Source of the DNA: Deltaproteobacteria bacterium
GTDB taxonomy: Bacteria > Myxococcota > Myxococcia > SLRQ01
Assembly: GCA_007128675.1 (NCBI GenBank)
Contig: SKWY01000170.1
Location: 1 to 9,845, forward strand
Reading direction: 5' to 3'
DNA: 9,845 nucleotides
Shown here piece by piece: positions 8,101 through 9,845 of this stretch. Numbering within the stretch: position 1 is the stretch's first letter; every line of letters begins with the position of its first letter. A model generated the notes under the pieces. That model was not told the DNA's origin. It ran no database searches and saw only the letters and a list, made by a program, of their open reading frames with translations. A program made the position numbers and the translations under genes.

Positions 8101-8853
8101 GCATCGGATGCCGGTTTCCGTGCGAGTCTCGAGAACAAGAGTCAAGAGCTGCAGAAGGTCGTGGCTCGCTACACGCAGATAGTCCAGTACCGGCAAGCCG
8201 AGCCTGCTCTATGCGCACTCGAACGGATTGGTGATGCGTACCACGATTTTCTCGAGGCATTGAAGGAAGCCCCGAGCCCTCCGTACCTAGAGGCTGTCTA
8301 TCGACTGCAACTGGTGGTTCAGGAGGAGGAGCCGGACCCCGATGCAGACATCGAGAGCACCTTCAGAATGGGACTGCAAGAGCAGTCCCTGCCGCTGGAG
8401 GAGCAAGCGGTCGAGGCCTGGAGGGCCGCCGTCGACAACGCCCGGCAGCACGGGATTCGCTCGGAATGCGCGGACCGGGCCTTGGAGAAGGTCCACCAGC
8501 TGCGGCCGGGTATGTATCCGGAGTTCGTTGAAAAATGGACTGAGCCCGACATCTCTTCGCCCATCATGCGCAAGGGCAGCTTCCTGTTGACGAAGATTCA
8601 AGACGTGCCGGAGGTGGATTCCGCGGAGGCGGGTCTTCCTCCAGACGTGGCGAGTGCCCCGAGACCCGATGGTCGAGCCGTTCGTCGCGGTTCGGCTAGC
8701 GACAGCGAGCGTAGGACAAGCGGTCGCGCGGGCAGGGACCGGACGGAGGCCGAAGGTTCTTCGCGGGATACGTCCTCCTCGGACCGTCGAGGACGACGCT
8801 CTGGAACCTCTGGTGGAGGCGAGCTTCCCTCGCCGGATGAGGATCTGTTCTGA
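5104..8853 (+). CDS. gltD: Giant periplasmic TPR protein, GltD (AgmU)/NfsD-like
   Basis: Exported 1249-residue TPR protein, matching in size and layout the roughly 1200-residue AgmU/GltD of M. xanthus. The signal peptide covers residues 1-35 (cleavage likely after ATS). A conserved-looking entry domain (about 84-140) includes LLFRLAELYWEEARYYFFES. TPR units resembling the YbgF/BamD type follow: ERYREIVRDYPEY (about 180), VLVSRFPDSDYVPDSYLAVA (about 220-240), ALYKLGWCYYNIGDFRQAGD (about 278-297), YELYRDYLELFPSTEYEY (about 470), AYEAFVAEFPDSDRADAALF (about 704-723) and more to about 900. A basic, proline-rich insert (RRGRRPPPPPDDEG, 800-813) interrupts the array. Near 1022-1062 is an IGDAYHDFLEALKEAPSPP block, and the last 65 or so residues form a Ser/Arg/Gly-rich tail ending SPDEDLF. 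It follows gltC by seven bases and overlaps the next gene by one base. Its likely role is a periplasmic scaffold linking outer-membrane and inner-membrane parts. Confidence 0.85.
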   Translation: MKLLAQGSKSTRSLRVLAGLCLGSFAVMTAVPATSQDRRARRYEDVASQLGERRERDLDDALKEDLSHEPVEREEARPALDFEQFRRTVELQVASKRRSQIDTLSRIVQMGPSADEAPDLLFRLAELYWEEARYYFFESHAKLDDIIDAQNRNDQRRVRALEAEKESLERQSEDYRVRSIERYREIVRDYPEYERLDHVLFSLGSNLWEQDQADEALRVYGVLVSRFPDSDYVPDSYLAVAEHHFREGNVRVAQRGYERAVEFTDSRVYGYALYKLGWCYYNIGDFRQAGDLWRSVVHYGQLSTDIGGENRMALVREARRDFVLAYAHFGDPRQAIDVFKELGGDEHWHRMLRSLAGLYYDDGKNREAIVTFRILMELDPLSPEATLYQARIVDAAQRMGNKRFTVNQARVLVETFESVQEAGTIETDEDRKLFEEAEKMAERTLRSLAVTWHSEARKTRQEETYWYAYELYRDYLELFPSTEYEYQLRFYFAELLFHLEEWEDAGKQYTAVVKIDAERKAGERLGEDGRPEEVGEFLADAAFNAVLAYEELVGDFDKTEELPDVEPTEKIDVPPVRRALLDACERYLEFVPDGDDFVSITYMIANTYYRYNRLEEAIEKFALIALDHSRHELAEYSVNLILDSWNLLDRPDKVNKWARKFAANPVLARGSLGDEIREVIESSALTMTEAVAEEGNYREAAEAYEAFVAEFPDSDRADAALFNASVAWANSKDLDRALALRARIIRDYPNSKLVPEAIYTTAVGYESVVEWERAVEFYEMYFDEFVKQRQAAEARQRRARRGRRPPPPPDDEGVFEESKAQEALFQAAMLREGLGDYPRSRAHRLRYVDMWPESEESRALYRSVADLLEREGDVAGTARHLRRYMEQYQDEIDHDRRLVIETRRIGLLEKAGHHREVSRIYDEALNTFRSMGSDPEQFEGGLLPIAWAELKTIEPEFEAYRRVRFEYPWRDRLRPAQLTARLQRRPSQQLVNRLERGIEASDAGFRASLENKSQELQKVVARYTQIVQYRQAEPALCALERIGDAYHDFLEALKEAPSPPYLEAVYRLQLVVQEEEPDPDADIESTFRMGLQEQSLPLEEQAVEAWRAAVDNARQHGIRSECADRALEKVHQLRPGMYPEFVEKWTEPDISSPIMRKGSFLLTKIQDVPEVDSAEAGLPPDVASAPRPDGRAVRRGSASDSERRTSGRAGRDRTEAEGSSRDTSSSDRRGRRSGTSGGGELPSPDEDLF

Positions 8854-8855
8854 TG
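8839..8855 (+). promoter_or_regulatory. Ribosome site and TGATG junction of gltD-gltE
   Basis: GAGGA (8839-8843) lies nine bases before the ATG at 8853, which shares its A with the TGA stop of the gltD-like gene. This supports ATG 8853 over ATG 8886 for the next gene, since 8886 has no ribosome site, and implies translational coupling. Confidence 0.6.
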
Positions 8856-9845
8856 ACTTACTCCAAGGGCTTCGATAATAACTGCATGAATCGTTTTTCC
8901 CGTTCAGTTCCGCAGCAGTGTTGCCGCGTTCATGGCGGGCGAAGTAAGCGCCGTCTTTTCGAGATGCTCGTTTTGGCGCTCTGTCTCATGATGCCTCTTG
9001 CTGCCTGCAAGACGCGCACGGCGACCGGGCCATCGCCACTCGATGATCGAAGTGTTCGCAGCGATCCTGCCGCCGAGGTTACACCCGAGCAGATTCGTGC
9101 CTTCGAGGATGCGGTGGCCGTCTTGGAGGAGCAGCAGGCTGAGGGAGAGGTAGACCTCGATGAGCTTCAAGGCAGGTTCGAGCAGCTGATTAGGCGAGCG
9201 CCTCAGGTCGGAGAGGCTTGGTACAACCTCGGGGTCATTCTCGAGCGCAGGGGTGATCTAGAGAGAGCGGAGCAAGCCTACAAGAGAGCTCTGGAGCAGA
9301 AACCAACCTTGAAGGAGGCTGCCGAGAACCTGGCCGTCCTCTTCCATAATCAGGGAAACGTTGGGGAAGCGGTCGACGTGCTTCATCAGATCCTTACTGT
9401 TCAGCCGGATGCCAGCAACGCCCGGGCCAGGTTGGCCGATATCTATCGGGAGCAGGGAGATAACCAGAACGCGAGAGCGTTCGCTCGTGAAGCGCTCATT
9501 CGTGACGCGGAGAATGCGGTCGCCTACAAGGTTCTGATGTTCTTGGCGATGGCCGACGGAGATGCCCCTAGGGCTCGTTTGTTGGCGCGGCGGGTGCTTT
9601 CTCTCGGTGGTGAGGACCCCGAGGTTTACTGGGAGCTGGCAAAGCTCGAGAAGGCGGCGGGGGATTTGGATGCGGCCAAGAGCAACCTTCGGAGAGCTGC
9701 CTCCTTACGGGAAGACTATCTAGCCCCTCGGCTCCTGCAGGCCAAGATCGCAATGGACGAGGAGGACTGGAGCACGGCACGCAGCCTCTACAAGGAGGTT
9801 CTTCAGCAACAGCCAGAGATGGCGGATGTATGGCTGAACGTTGGA
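8853..9845 (+). CDS. gltE: TPR lipoprotein, GltE (AglT)/NfsE-like, cut by window end
   Basis: Partial gene: 331 codons are present and the frame is open to the last base. It starts at ATG 8853, coupled to the upstream stop. ATG 8886 is in frame and possible. ATG 8964 would leave no basic n-region. The N-terminus is long and basic (GGRSKRR), then MLVLALCLMMPLAAC with a perfect LAAC lipobox; Cys 52 should be lipidated. After a short linker (about 53-120) come six TPRs and the start of a seventh, for example EAWYNLGVILERRGDLERAE (121-140), LADIYREQGDNQNARAF and VYWELAKLEKAAGDLDAAKS. These are regular 34-residue units with good A/G/Y positions. In M. xanthus AglT/GltE is a TPR lipoprotein of the gliding machine, and the Nfs system has an equivalent. 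Gene order after a GltD-like gene supports the call. Confidence 0.83.
   Translation, partial: MTYSKGFDNNCMNRFSRSVPQQCCRVHGGRSKRRLFEMLVLALCLMMPLAACKTRTATGPSPLDDRSVRSDPAAEVTPEQIRAFEDAVAVLEEQQAEGEVDLDELQGRFEQLIRRAPQVGEAWYNLGVILERRGDLERAEQAYKRALEQKPTLKEAAENLAVLFHNQGNVGEAVDVLHQILTVQPDASNARARLADIYREQGDNQNARAFAREALIRDAENAVAYKVLMFLAMADGDAPRARLLARRVLSLGGEDPEVYWELAKLEKAAGDLDAAKSNLRRAASLREDYLAPRLLQAKIAMDEEDWSTARSLYKEVLQQQPEMADVWLNVG

Noticed and set aside
8853..8885. A separate short gene between the gltD-like and gltE-like genes
   Set aside because: The ATG at 8853 is in frame with the TPR lipoprotein, so these bases are better read as its N-terminus.
1698..9845. CRISPR array, insertion sequence or phage element
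   Set aside because: No regular repeat-spacer pattern, transposase, integrase or terminal inverted repeats were seen anywhere in the window.

Overview
The window looks like chromosomal DNA from a Gram-negative predatory or gliding-type bacterium of the Myxococcota and allied former Deltaproteobacteria. The evidence is an envelope gene set typical of that group: paired outer-membrane barrels, very long periplasmic TPR proteins, a TPR lipoprotein, and a Cys-rich lipoprotein on the flank. By eye the base composition is only moderately GC-rich, lower than in Myxococcus itself. A non-Myxococcus lineage (for example Bradymonadales-like or an uncultured relative) is therefore plausible, but I cannot assign a genus.

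Layout. (1) 25-1046, minus strand: a Cys-rich lipoprotein followed by an exported DUF192 protein. They probably overlap through a GTGA junction and form a small two-gene unit that reads toward the left edge. (2) 1047-1697: a divergent intergenic region of about 650 bp with no convincing gene. It holds an imperfect 28-30 bp direct repeat, two adjacent small hairpins, a weak sigma70-like promoter candidate and a strong Shine-Dalgarno for the rightward operon. (3) 1698-9845, plus strand: five closely packed genes that read as one operon. They are two paralogous outer-membrane beta-barrel proteins (GltB/GltA or NfsA/NfsB type), a TPR protein with an acidic N-terminus (GltC/NfsC type), a 1249-residue TPR protein (GltD/AgmU/NfsD type) and a TPR lipoprotein (GltE/AglT/NfsE type). 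The last is cut by the window end after 331 codons.

How they work together. In Myxococcus xanthus the Glt proteins form the outer-membrane and periplasmic half of the gliding (Agl-Glt) machine. The paralogous Nfs proteins do a similar job in spore-coat assembly. The barrels sit in the outer membrane, GltE is a lipoprotein, and GltC and GltD span the periplasm by TPR contacts. From memory, the glt genes for A/B/C and for D/E lie at two separate loci in M. xanthus, whereas the nfs genes are contiguous. This window is contiguous, so it resembles the nfs arrangement or an unsplit ancestral glt cluster. No motor (AglRQS), inner-membrane (GltG/J-like) or MglA gene is in view, so the process served (gliding, surface polysaccharide movement, spore coat or other) cannot be decided here.

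The most distinctive features are a shared acidic FDGFDL / FGLDL-type peptide just after the signal peptides of the first barrel and the GltC-like protein, the barrel-C-D-E gene order, and the repeat-bearing intergenic region.
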